Below are positions 1 through 6,431 of a stretch of 6,480 nt of DNA, piece by piece. A program made the position numbers and the translations under genes. The notes below the pieces were generated by a model that was not told the DNA's origin, did not search any database, and saw only the letters and a list, made by a program, of their open reading frames with translations. The stretch's first letter is position 1, and each line of letters opens with the position of its first letter. The stretch is from Phycisphaerae bacterium (GTDB taxonomy: Bacteria > Planctomycetota > Phycisphaerae > Phycisphaerales > SM1A02), in the NCBI GenBank assembly GCA_018665385.1, contig JABJDN010000025.1, forward strand, positions 1 through 6,480, in the 5' to 3' direction.

Positions 1-177
1 AAAGTCAGCATCACATTCTTGTTAGTAGAAACACATGAAAAGACACCATCAGGGGCAGTTCTCGTCAAAGTGCTATGTACTGCTTTTCAAAGCAATATCT
101 TTGAGCGTATCTGCGAATCGCTTCATCCATCGTATAAACAAAAGAAGTTCAGTAACCTGGTTGCTTCGGTTAAATGA
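1..177 (+). CDS. 3' end of an unidentified gene (partial, 5' end outside window)
   Basis: Frame 1 is open from the first base for 58 codons and ends in TGA at 175-177. The other two plus-strand frames hit stops within the first 40 bases. The C-terminal fragment reads from KVSITFLLVETHEK to FSNLVASVK. It starts with a beta-strand-like hydrophobic stretch and ends in a lysine-rich tail (SYKQKKF). I do not recognise a family. It converges on the minus-strand gene whose stop codon lies at 200-202, leaving only 22 bases between them and no clear terminator hairpin, and this tail-to-tail arrangement supports a real gene. With only the tail visible, no function can be assigned, and a chance open frame of this length is not excluded. 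Confidence 0.5.
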   Translation, partial: KVSITFLLVETHEKTPSGAVLVKVLCTAFQSNIFERICESLHPSYKQKKFSNLVASVK

Positions 178-199
178 TGGTCTTTTGTAGAGCTAATGG

Positions 200-1426
200 T
201 TACGTCCGTTGATCTAAATTTATGCAAATACCAGAACGCCAAATCGGCATTTCTATTTCACATCTAAATCCGGCGAATTCTGCTGGGTTCCAATTGTTCT
301 TTTTAAACATGTTCAGCGTGAGTTCTTTGTGCCTTTTATAGTTACTAGAATCAGATTTTGAGATTCCCTGACCCAATTCCGTAAAACTAACTTCCCCACT
401 AAATCGTGTCATCCACAAATCTTCAGGCGGGGCGAGTAGTGATGTGCCCCACAAATGACAGTCAGCGGATATGCGGTTCGCATCCGCAAGGTTTTTTTGA
501 AGGTACACATCGAACGTGCAACTTCTTGATGGATAATCGATATACAGCCAGAGTGCTTTGTGCTTTCCGAGATTGGTAACGTTCCACTTGCTGCATTGCA
601 TAGCAAAACAATCGAAAGGTTCGCCGTTTGGAATATTTTCTGGGTCGATGATATGCGCTAAATTCTGTTCCTTAATCATGCGCGTATCAATGGAAGGTAG
701 GGGAGTGGAACAAAATTCTTTGATGAGTTCTTGTGGTTCTCTTGCCGCTTCTGAACCTTCAACTTTTCGGTAATCTGAAAACGCAGCATTTATTGGTAGT
801 CGAATTGGCATCGCAGAATGACTTACACTGATATTGGTATACCCCCTCGTTGCAATTTGTTCAAAGTTTGTATCAGTTCCCGGATTAAACTTAAAAGCAA
901 GAATGCTTATGGTCGTCCCCATCGATTGGCCAAGCACCGAAGAAGTTGCTTCGAAAAGTTTTTTTCGTCTAGCGAGACGTTGTTTTGGATCTGTTGATTC
1001 AAAATGAAGAGAAAGCGCAGTGGCAAGTTTCGTTTGGCTCAGGCCAATGTTTGTTAAGAAGTTGGAGAAGTCATCGACGGCAGTATCTGCACCGATGAGT
1101 TTTTCAGATGGCGTGCCAATATTCCGCAATCCAGTAAGAAATTCTCGTAGTCCTGATATGCCAGGAATCTGGGTCAAAAGTTCAGGTGTGGGGGGTGAAT
1201 CGCCTTCGAACTTGACAATTCGCTGGCATGTCATCCGCCCAATATCGAGCCGAATCGCTAACTGAGATGCTCTAAACCCTTTTACAGCAGGTAATTGCAT
1301 GATTGGCACGAATTCTTTGTGCAAACGCTCCGCAACTTTAGTAGCGTCAGAAATGTGTCGTTCTGTGAGAATTACAGGCATAAAGGTCGAGATAATACCC
1401 TTTTTAATGGCTAATTGGTTTGACAT
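200..1426 (-). CDS. Unknown protein with possible N-terminal helix-turn-helix; candidate regulator
   Basis: The product is about 408 residues from the chosen ATG at 1426. An ATG at 1477 would add 17 residues, and one at 1381 would remove 15. I prefer 1426 because the longer form would cover the TATA-like boxes and the palindrome at 1453-1465, but no start has a convincing Shine-Dalgarno sequence. There is no signal peptide or membrane segment, so the protein is probably cytoplasmic. Residues 38-65 (from FRASQLAIRLDIGR to CQRIVKF) resemble an HTH of the type 'choose partner, repeat fold', and a proline-rich segment with LLTQIPGISGLREFL follows. The remaining ~300 residues have mixed alpha/beta character with no family I can name. 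Planctomycetes carry uncharacterised proteins with a similar layout (from memory). It is transcribed divergently from the secreted-protein operon, so autoregulation and control of that operon are plausible but inferred. The coding call is firm; the DNA-binding call is tentative. Confidence 0.8.
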   Translation of the reverse strand: MSNQLAIKKGIISTFMPVILTERHISDATKVAERLHKEFVPIMQLPAVKGFRASQLAIRLDIGRMTCQRIVKFEGDSPPTPELLTQIPGISGLREFLTGLRNIGTPSEKLIGADTAVDDFSNFLTNIGLSQTKLATALSLHFESTDPKQRLARRKKLFEATSSVLGQSMGTTISILAFKFNPGTDTNFEQIATRGYTNISVSHSAMPIRLPINAAFSDYRKVEGSEAAREPQELIKEFCSTPLPSIDTRMIKEQNLAHIIDPENIPNGEPFDCFAMQCSKWNVTNLGKHKALWLYIDYPSRSCTFDVYLQKNLADANRISADCHLWGTSLLAPPEDLWMTRFSGEVSFTELGQGISKSDSSNYKRHKELTLNMFKKNNWNPAEFAGFRCEIEMPIWRSGICINLDQRT

Positions 1427-1452
1427 AGCAACAATATACTCTACACTATAAA
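1420..1452 (+). promoter_or_regulatory. Possible promoter of the secreted-protein operon
   Basis: A perfect TTGACA occurs at 1420-1425 and a TATAAA at 1447-1452. The 21-base spacer is longer than the sigma-70 optimum of about 17, so the two boxes may not work as a pair. A second -10-like TATACT lies at 1435-1440. Initiation near 1459 would give a leader of roughly 35-60 bases. The TTGACA overlaps the ATG chosen for the divergent gene. Confidence 0.3.
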
Positions 1453-1465
1453 TGCACTGAGTGCA
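1453..1465. promoter_or_regulatory. Perfect palindrome, candidate operator
   Basis: The sequence TGCACTGAGTGCA is a perfect 6-bp inverted repeat around a single central base. It sits directly after the TATAAA box and 15 bases before the strong ribosome binding site, between two divergent genes, one of which may encode an HTH protein. This is the usual place for an operator that represses or activates both directions. Binding by the neighbouring protein is inferred only. Confidence 0.4.
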
Positions 1466-1480
1466 AAAAGTATTCAAAAA

Positions 1481-1486
1481 AAGGAG
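1481..1486 (+). promoter_or_regulatory. Strong Shine-Dalgarno sequence that puts the next start codon in question
   Basis: AAGGAG is a near-perfect anti-16S match, but it lies 33 bases before the first in-frame ATG (1520), too far for normal initiation. Six bases after it, at 1493, is an in-frame ATT with no stop codon between it and 1520. Starting there would add nine residues (start plus NYTTTTTI) to the signal peptide. The start is therefore either a rare ATT or the true sequence is ATG at this position. Confidence 0.6.
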
Positions 1487-1519
1487 ATTGAGATTAATTA
1501 CACAACTACGACAACAATC

Positions 1520-3529
1520 ATGGGTGCGCTTTTACTTGGCGTATCTTTTGCAGCAGCAGAAACGCATCTCATCACATACAACCCAAGCCCCGCGGCGTTT
1601 ACGCCAAATACTGTTACCGTGGAGCCAGGAGACACGGTGATATTCGAAATCAACGGCGGCGCACCTCCAGGCCATGCCAAAAATATCTCCTCGGGCACCG
1701 AGTGTCAGTATGACGGATTCTTCTTCGATGTAAACATCGGCTACGGAAATCCAAATAATATATTTGAGTTCGAGGTTCCATTCCACGCGGGCTCGGTTCC
1801 GTTTTTCTGCGCGAGATCCTGGACAAATCCTTCTTGTGCAGCTCAGGGTGTCATCTACATTGACACAGGCGGCGACATACTGCATGTACCCGCGGACCAC
1901 GCAACGATTGCGAGTGCAATTCATGCTGCCGCCGACGGCGACCTCATTCAAATCGCCCCAGGTACTTACTATGAACACGACCTCCAACTTACATCCAAAG
2001 CCATAACGATTCGTGGAGAGTTGGGTGCCGATGGCATGCCTGCTGTTACGATTGACGCACAGCAACAAGGCCGCGTGCTCACTTGCACTGGGCCTGCAGC
2101 TGATCGACCTTTGATTGAAGCAATCGCCTTCACAGGTGGTTTGTCGGCAGATTACGGCGGCGCCTTGTATTGTGATGAGGAATGGTTGCTGCTGCGCAGT
2201 TGTACATTCTCAGGCAACGAAGCCGCTGGCCGAGGTGGCGCAGTACATGCTCGATCGAATCCCTCTCCACCCATGGGGGGCCCAGGCCCATCGTTTGCCG
2301 CGTGCACAATCACGGGCAATACTGCAGGAGGTAATGGCGGCGGCGTCAGTTGCGGCAATAATCGAGCGCAACTATGCCACTGCATCGTGAGTCAAAACAC
2401 GGCCGTATCGGGCGCTGGCGGGGGCCTTTTTCATGCGGGCGAGGTTGGCGGCGGCACAGCTTTGTTTACCAGTGTAGTGTGCGGCAACTCTCCTGATCAG
2501 GTCCTGGGCGTTTTACCTAGTGAAAGTAGCTGCGTCAGTTTCTGGTGCCAAATTGATGACGAAGGTATGCCATTTGGCTGTCAATACGATGAAGACGGCA
2601 TCCTACATGTACCAAGCGAGTATCCGACCATTCAAGATGCGTTCAGCGGGGCAGGCGATGGCCAAACCATTCAACTCGCCGCGGGCACGTACCAGATTAC
2701 AGAGTCCGACGAACTAGACTTTAGAGGTGTATCGGTTTCAATTATCGGTGAGCCGTCAGCCGATGGTACTCCTGCAGTGATCATTGATGGACAAATGAGT
2801 GGTGCAACAGGCATCGTTGTTGGATACGCCGAAGGACTAATCGAGATCCGTAATCTTCATCTCACCGGTCTTGCAAACCCTCTGAGTATTCTCTACTGCA
2901 ATGCAGTTGTGGAGAATTGCATAATCGAATCAAATGCGGTTTATTACGGTAGTTTGCAACTGTCAGATTGTAATGCAACAGTGGAACGATGCACTCTGAT
3001 TAACAACGCAGGAACTTATGGAGGCGGAGTGGCTATCATCGACGCAGGAAACCACAGCGAGAATCCAACCCAAGTCTCCTTGATTGACTGCCTCATCGAA
3101 GGAAACTACGGTGCATATCAAGGGTATGCCATTGGTGGCGTACTAATGGCTGACGGGCACACTACGATCGATGGTTGCACCATAAAGGATAACAACGGCG
3201 GTGGTATTGGCGGTGTGTCTGTGTTTCCAAAGGCAACGGCGACCATAGTGGATTCTACAGTATGCGGTAACGTTGGCTACAAAGGTGACACGACGCAGAT
3301 ATATGGCGACTACACCGACAACGGTGGCAACACCATCGAGGACGAATGTCCAGCGGAATGCGCACCAGATATAAATGGTGATGGCACAGTAAATGTTTCA
3401 GACTTGCTCCAGCTTATCGGTGCGTGGGGTCCATGCGGTGGATGCGATGAAGATATTGATGACAGTGGCGAAGTCGATGTTACTGACTTGCTCATGGCAA
3501 TCGCTTCATGGGGTGACTGCGATGGGTGA
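1520..3529 (+). CDS. Secreted cupredoxin-like / double beta-helix / dockerin-like protein
   Basis: The product is 669 residues from the ATG at 1520, or 678 if translation starts at the ATT at 1493. The N-terminus (GALLLGVSFAAA, then ET) is a short Sec signal core, and the longer start gives it a more normal length. Residues 17-115 look like a cupredoxin fold (VTVEPGDTVIFEI; H52; C97 in VPFFC), but the His and Met expected soon after the type 1 copper Cys are missing, so copper binding is doubtful. Two beta-helix units follow, each opening with a V-P-x-x-x-x-T-I...DG...GTY motif (residues 123-150 and 364-391), with repeats of the form C-x-(I/F)-x-x-N...G-G-(A/G). Residues 617-669 form a dockerin-like module with calcium loops DINGDGTVNVSD and DIDDSGEVDVTD, each ending in a W-G motif. 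The beta-helix suggests polysaccharide binding or processing, or a surface role; no catalytic residues can be assigned. It is the first gene of a three-gene operon. Confidence 0.88.
   Translation: MGALLLGVSFAAAETHLITYNPSPAAFTPNTVTVEPGDTVIFEINGGAPPGHAKNISSGTECQYDGFFFDVNIGYGNPNNIFEFEVPFHAGSVPFFCARSWTNPSCAAQGVIYIDTGGDILHVPADHATIASAIHAAADGDLIQIAPGTYYEHDLQLTSKAITIRGELGADGMPAVTIDAQQQGRVLTCTGPAADRPLIEAIAFTGGLSADYGGALYCDEEWLLLRSCTFSGNEAAGRGGAVHARSNPSPPMGGPGPSFAACTITGNTAGGNGGGVSCGNNRAQLCHCIVSQNTAVSGAGGGLFHAGEVGGGTALFTSVVCGNSPDQVLGVLPSESSCVSFWCQIDDEGMPFGCQYDEDGILHVPSEYPTIQDAFSGAGDGQTIQLAAGTYQITESDELDFRGVSVSIIGEPSADGTPAVIIDGQMSGATGIVVGYAEGLIEIRNLHLTGLANPLSILYCNAVVENCIIESNAVYYGSLQLSDCNATVERCTLINNAGTYGGGVAIIDAGNHSENPTQVSLIDCLIEGNYGAYQGYAIGGVLMADGHTTIDGCTIKDNNGGGIGGVSVFPKATATIVDSTVCGNVGYKGDTTQIYGDYTDNGGNTIEDECPAECAPDINGDGTVNVSDLLQLIGAWGPCGGCDEDIDDSGEVDVTDLLMAIASWGDCDG
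3305..3522 (+). repeat. Copy 1 of a 218-bp direct repeat (dockerin-like 3' block)
   Basis: This block aligns without gaps to 4344-4561. By hand I count 29 mismatches in 218 positions, about 87% identity, with identical runs of 35 and 50 bases. It encodes the end of the beta-helix (GDYTDNGGNTIEDEC) and the whole dockerin-like module of the first operon gene. The upstream beta-helix sequences of the two genes are far less similar. Confidence 0.9.
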
Positions 3530-4565
3530 GGTAACATACATTCTGCGAATAATAATTTTGACAACCATTTTTGCAGCCGTTTTGCCTGCAACTTCGTTTG
3601 CAGACACGATCCATGTGCCAGGCGATTTTGAAGTGATTCAAGACGCCGTCGATGCCGCCGTCGATGGTGATACCGTACATATTGCAGCGGGTACATATCA
3701 ATTTGAGGGAGCAGAGAGGGGAGCAGATGGGGGGACCGCCTCTATCGTGGCGAAGTTGATTACACTATCGGGCGAAACGAATACTGATGGTTCACCTGCC
3801 GTAACATTCGAAGGTGTGCAAGGTCCAAGTGGCGCCGTTCCTCGAGGGTTGGTTGTTGCGGGGACGATTGGCAGTATCCACGTCGAGAATATCCGCGTGA
3901 CTAATTGTTATGGCGGGCTACTACTTTATAAGTGTGGCCTTGGCGTGACCATTTCAAACTGTATCTTCGAGGGAAATTTCGTGGGCGGTGCGATGCAAGA
4001 TGCGCAAGCAACATTGACTAACTGCGTCTTTCGTGACAATGAGGCAATTATAGGCGGTATTCAGATTGACGCATACAGCAATGGCTATACAGACATAACA
4101 TTTATTGACTGCGTGATAGAAAACAATAGAGGTATCTTTTCGTCTTACAGCGGAATTGGTGGGATGTTAGTTTCGGATTCAACTGTGACGATGCAAGGGT
4201 GCACTGTACGAAACAATTTCGCCTCGAGTCCCAATGGTGATGCAATTGGTGGGCTATTGATTAAGATCAGCGCCAATGTTTCATTGACTGATACAACACT
4301 CTGCGGAAATATTGGAGATGACACGCCAGGTCCCCAAATCGTCGGCGACTACACTGACAACGGTGGCAACACCATCGAGGACGAATGTCCGGTAGATTGC
4401 GTAGAAGATATAAACGGGGATGGCACTGTAAGTGTCTCCGACTTACTCCAGCTTATCGGTGCATGGGGTCCATGCGGTGGATGCGATGAAGATATTGATG
4501 ACAGTGGCGAAGTAAATGTGAGCGACTTACTTACGGTAATCGCTGCGTGGGGCGATTGCGAATAA
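3522..4565 (+). CDS. Secreted single beta-helix / dockerin-like protein
   Basis: The product is 347 residues from the ATG at 3522, which overlaps the previous gene's stop by 8 bases and suggests translational coupling. A weak GGTGA at 3512-3516 could serve as its ribosome binding site. Upstream in-frame ATGs from 3393 on lie inside the conserved dockerin sequence of the previous gene and are unlikely starts. Residues 1-27 form a clear Sec signal peptide with a long hydrophobic core (ILRIIILTTIFAAVLP) and probable cleavage after SFA. Residues 32-59 repeat the V-P...GTY opening motif of the beta-helix, and the helix then runs with C-x-(I/F/V)-x-x-N repeats to about residue 290. Residues 296-347 hold the dockerin-like module (DINGDGTVSVSD and DIDDSGEVNVSD). 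There is no cupredoxin domain. The protein resembles the second half of its upstream neighbour and is probably its tandem paralogue. No enzymatic residues are evident. Confidence 0.88.
   Translation: MGEVTYILRIIILTTIFAAVLPATSFADTIHVPGDFEVIQDAVDAAVDGDTVHIAAGTYQFEGAERGADGGTASIVAKLITLSGETNTDGSPAVTFEGVQGPSGAVPRGLVVAGTIGSIHVENIRVTNCYGGLLLYKCGLGVTISNCIFEGNFVGGAMQDAQATLTNCVFRDNEAIIGGIQIDAYSNGYTDITFIDCVIENNRGIFSSYSGIGGMLVSDSTVTMQGCTVRNNFASSPNGDAIGGLLIKISANVSLTDTTLCGNIGDDTPGPQIVGDYTDNGGNTIEDECPVDCVEDINGDGTVSVSDLLQLIGAWGPCGGCDEDIDDSGEVNVSDLLTVIAAWGDCE
4344..4561 (+). repeat. Copy 2 of the 218-bp direct repeat
   Basis: This is the partner of the block at 3305-3522, offset by 1039 bases with no indels. 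It encodes the C-terminal end of the second operon gene. Many of the mismatches are at third codon positions, which fits selection on the protein after duplication. Confidence 0.9.
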
Positions 4566-4569
4566 AGGA
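4564..4569 (+). promoter_or_regulatory. Ribosome binding site of the M23 peptidase gene
   Basis: AAAGGA overlaps the stop codon of the previous gene and lies 11 bases before the ATG at 4581. An ATG at 4570 is too close to the site and opens only four codons before a stop, so 4581 is the start. The arrangement supports co-transcription. Confidence 0.6.
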
Positions 4570-4580
4570 ATGAACATAGT

Positions 4581-6206
4581 ATGAAACAGTTTAAAACAAT
4601 ACCTTGTGCAATTCTCGTACTCGGTGGAATAGCAACAGCTGCACCAATTGAAATGCAAACGAAGAGTGGGGGGCTTGCTGGCTTTGGAACCATAAAGGAG
4701 CATGTGCACGGTGCAAACTGTGTTTCAACAGGAGACAAAGCAAACATGCGCCGTGACTTGCAAGCATATATTAGGGATTTTGGGCCTCTGTCAAGACCAG
4801 GGCTTTGGGGTGATAACAGACAATATTCCTTTTTTCCTGTTGGAGCGAGGGAGTGGGTCGATCTTTACATGGAGAACTATGTAGACCTTGATCCTTCTGA
4901 AGGTGGTTTTCAAGATTGGAATTGTGGTGGATATTCATACGATGGACATAAGGGAATCGATGCTCTTGTTGGAACGTTCGAACATCAGTTCGTTGGCGTT
5001 CCCATTTATTCTGCACTTGATGGCGTAGTTTGGGCTATGCGTGATGGAGAGCCCGATCAGAATACTGTGTGGGATCCAGACGCACTAAGTAACTATGTCG
5101 GGATTGACCATGGTGAAGGTCGATATGCGAATTACTTTCATATGAAACAAGGTAGTGTCTTGGTCGAGATTGGCCAAGAAGTAAAAGCGGGCGAGCAGAT
5201 TGGATTGGTTGCTTCAAGTGGGTACAGCAGTTGGCCCCATTTGCATTTTGAAACTTGGATTCCAGATGGAGAAGATGATTGGAAAATCTACGAACCGTAC
5301 GCTGGTGATTGCAATGTTCAATCTAGTGGATGGGAAAACCAAGTATCAATTCCAGAGGGTGCGAGATGCAGAGACTTTGGCGTGACGACAGCAAACCTAG
5401 ATGATTTCTTTGTAAACGAAGAATACATGTGGACACCCCCGCTTGAAGGGTATATTCCACTTGATCACGATGGTGTGTGGATGTGGATGCAAGCAACAGA
5501 TATAGGTATCTTCAGTACATACCAAATGCGATTTTATGATCCAGGCGGCGTATTGCAACACGACACAGGAACAAACTGGTTGAACTTTTCATGGAACTCT
5601 TACAGGTTTTATATCACGTGGTTTTACTGGGATATTCCAGAACTTCACACAATCCCAGGAACGTGGACAGTAGATGTGATTGTGAATGATGCTTCATTCT
5701 TAAGTTTTCCGTTAACGATGGTGACAGAATTTGAGCACACTCCAAATCGTGCGCCAGAGCCAATCTCAGCAACAATCTCCCCTTATTTTCCAACAGTTGA
5801 TGACGTTCTTTCATGCATTGTGATTACGGATAGTCCGCTTGCTGACCTTGATTGGGATTTGGTTCGATACCAATACACATGGTCAGTTGGCGGGAATGTT
5901 TTGAGAGAAGCAACTTCCGCTGGGCTTGCTGATCATTTGCCAAAACTTGATGCATGTCCTGGTGCTGTTGTGCAGTGCACGGTCGTACCTTCAGATGGAG
6001 TTACGAATGGAGCGCCGTACACAACAGTTGTACGAATTGCTGGCGTATCAAATGGCGACATCAATTGTGATGGAGGCATCAACATTACTGATTTATTGCT
6101 ACTCATCGCTGATTGGGGTTCCTGCGAACTTTGCGCTGGCGATCTGAATCACGATGGTGAAACCAATATACATGACTTACTGATTCTCATTGGAAACTGG
6201 GGGTAA
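4581..6206 (+). CDS. Secreted M23 family zinc metallopeptidase with dockerin-like C-terminus
   Basis: The product is 541 residues. Residues 1-21 are a Sec signal peptide (KQFK, then a hydrophobic core ending ATAA). Residues 120-225 are a LytM-type M23 domain with all the expected residues: zinc ligands H123 and D127 (HKGID) and H222 (second His of HLH), and catalytic H187 (YFHMK) and H220. Known M23 enzymes cut peptidoglycan cross-bridges or glycine-rich peptides. The intact site suggests an active enzyme; its substrate is unknown. About residues 280-380 and 385-488 look like two beta-sandwich regions, the second Ig- or PKD-like (RAPEPISATISP...). Residues 493-541 carry two EF-hand loops (DINCDGGINITD and DLNHDGETNIHD), with the second W-G directly before the stop. 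A further repeat is encoded immediately downstream in another frame, so the gene may be frameshifted. It is the third gene of the operon. The likely location is outside the cytoplasm, alongside the beta-helix proteins. Confidence 0.92.
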   Translation: MKQFKTIPCAILVLGGIATAAPIEMQTKSGGLAGFGTIKEHVHGANCVSTGDKANMRRDLQAYIRDFGPLSRPGLWGDNRQYSFFPVGAREWVDLYMENYVDLDPSEGGFQDWNCGGYSYDGHKGIDALVGTFEHQFVGVPIYSALDGVVWAMRDGEPDQNTVWDPDALSNYVGIDHGEGRYANYFHMKQGSVLVEIGQEVKAGEQIGLVASSGYSSWPHLHFETWIPDGEDDWKIYEPYAGDCNVQSSGWENQVSIPEGARCRDFGVTTANLDDFFVNEEYMWTPPLEGYIPLDHDGVWMWMQATDIGIFSTYQMRFYDPGGVLQHDTGTNWLNFSWNSYRFYITWFYWDIPELHTIPGTWTVDVIVNDASFLSFPLTMVTEFEHTPNRAPEPISATISPYFPTVDDVLSCIVITDSPLADLDWDLVRYQYTWSVGGNVLREATSAGLADHLPKLDACPGAVVQCTVVPSDGVTNGAPYTTVVRIAGVSNGDINCDGGINITDLLLLIADWGSCELCAGDLNHDGETNIHDLLILIGNWG

Positions 6207-6297
6207 CAACACGTCTCAGGCTGAGCTCAACTTCGACGGCATAGTCGATGTCACTGACCTACTCATCGTGGTCGGTTCTTGGGGACCGAGCGAGTAA
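6205..6297 (+). other. Out-of-frame third dockerin-like repeat, severed from the M23 gene
   Basis: In the frame that ends in TAA at 6295-6297, this stretch encodes about 30 residues including the calcium loop ELNFDGIVDVTD, then LLIVVGSWGPSE, a typical end for these proteins. It has no start codon or ribosome binding site of its own. The shift lies at a run of five Gs (6199-6203) just before the stop of the M23 gene. With four Gs the reading would pass from NWG into NNTSQAELNFDG without interruption, giving a protein of about 570 residues with three EF-hand repeats. The cause may be a sequencing or assembly error, a real mutation, or ribosomal slippage. Confidence 0.8.
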
Positions 6298-6298
6298 C

Positions 6299-6335
6299 AG
6301 CAGGAGCCCTATCCACATTAAACGTCTGCTTTTTT
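6299..6335 (+). terminator. Weak Rho-independent terminator candidate
   Basis: AGCAGG (6299-6304) can pair with TCTGCT (6325-6330), with one G-U pair, directly before a run of Ts ending at 6335. The stem is only six pairs and the loop is about 20 bases, so the hairpin is weak. Its place right after the last stop codon of the operon supports the call. Confidence 0.35.
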
Positions 6336-6394
6336 CATAACGCAAGCCACCCATGAATCTATGGTAAACTTCCCGTTCACGAAACGAGGTACTG

Positions 6395-6412
6395 TTGACA
6401 CTTTTGTTGTCA
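6395..6412. promoter_or_regulatory. -35-like box and inverted repeat upstream of tRNA-Ser
   Basis: A perfect TTGACA (6395-6400) lies about 32 bases before the tRNA, which fits a -35 box, but no good -10 box follows at the right spacing. It overlaps the inverted repeat TGACA-N7-TGTCA (6396-6400 and 6408-6412). The arms are short and may be chance. Apart from this and the hairpin above, I see nothing in 6298-6431. Confidence 0.3.
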
Positions 6413-6431
6413 CGTAGGCAGAAATCCCTCT

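Noticed and set aside
1532..2068. 178-codon minus-strand open frame
   Set aside because: It lies entirely opposite the cupredoxin and first beta-helix region, has no recognisable domain, and its rough Cys/Arg-rich composition fits an antisense shadow.
2260..2300. G/C-rich stretch with short palindromes (CCCATGGG and GGGCCC)
   Set aside because: It lies inside a beta-helix loop encoding Pro and Gly residues. The palindromes are short restriction-like sites expected by composition.
3393..3521. N-terminal extension of the second operon gene upstream of 3522
   Set aside because: The extension overlaps the conserved dockerin-like coding sequence of the previous gene and would bury the clear signal peptide behind about 43 non-signal residues.
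3310..4747. Two minus-strand open frames (3310-3696 and 4349-4747) with similar translated sequence
   Set aside because: They are antisense shadows of the two dockerin-like blocks. Their resemblance comes from the direct repeat at 3305-3522 and 4344-4561, and neither has a ribosome binding site.
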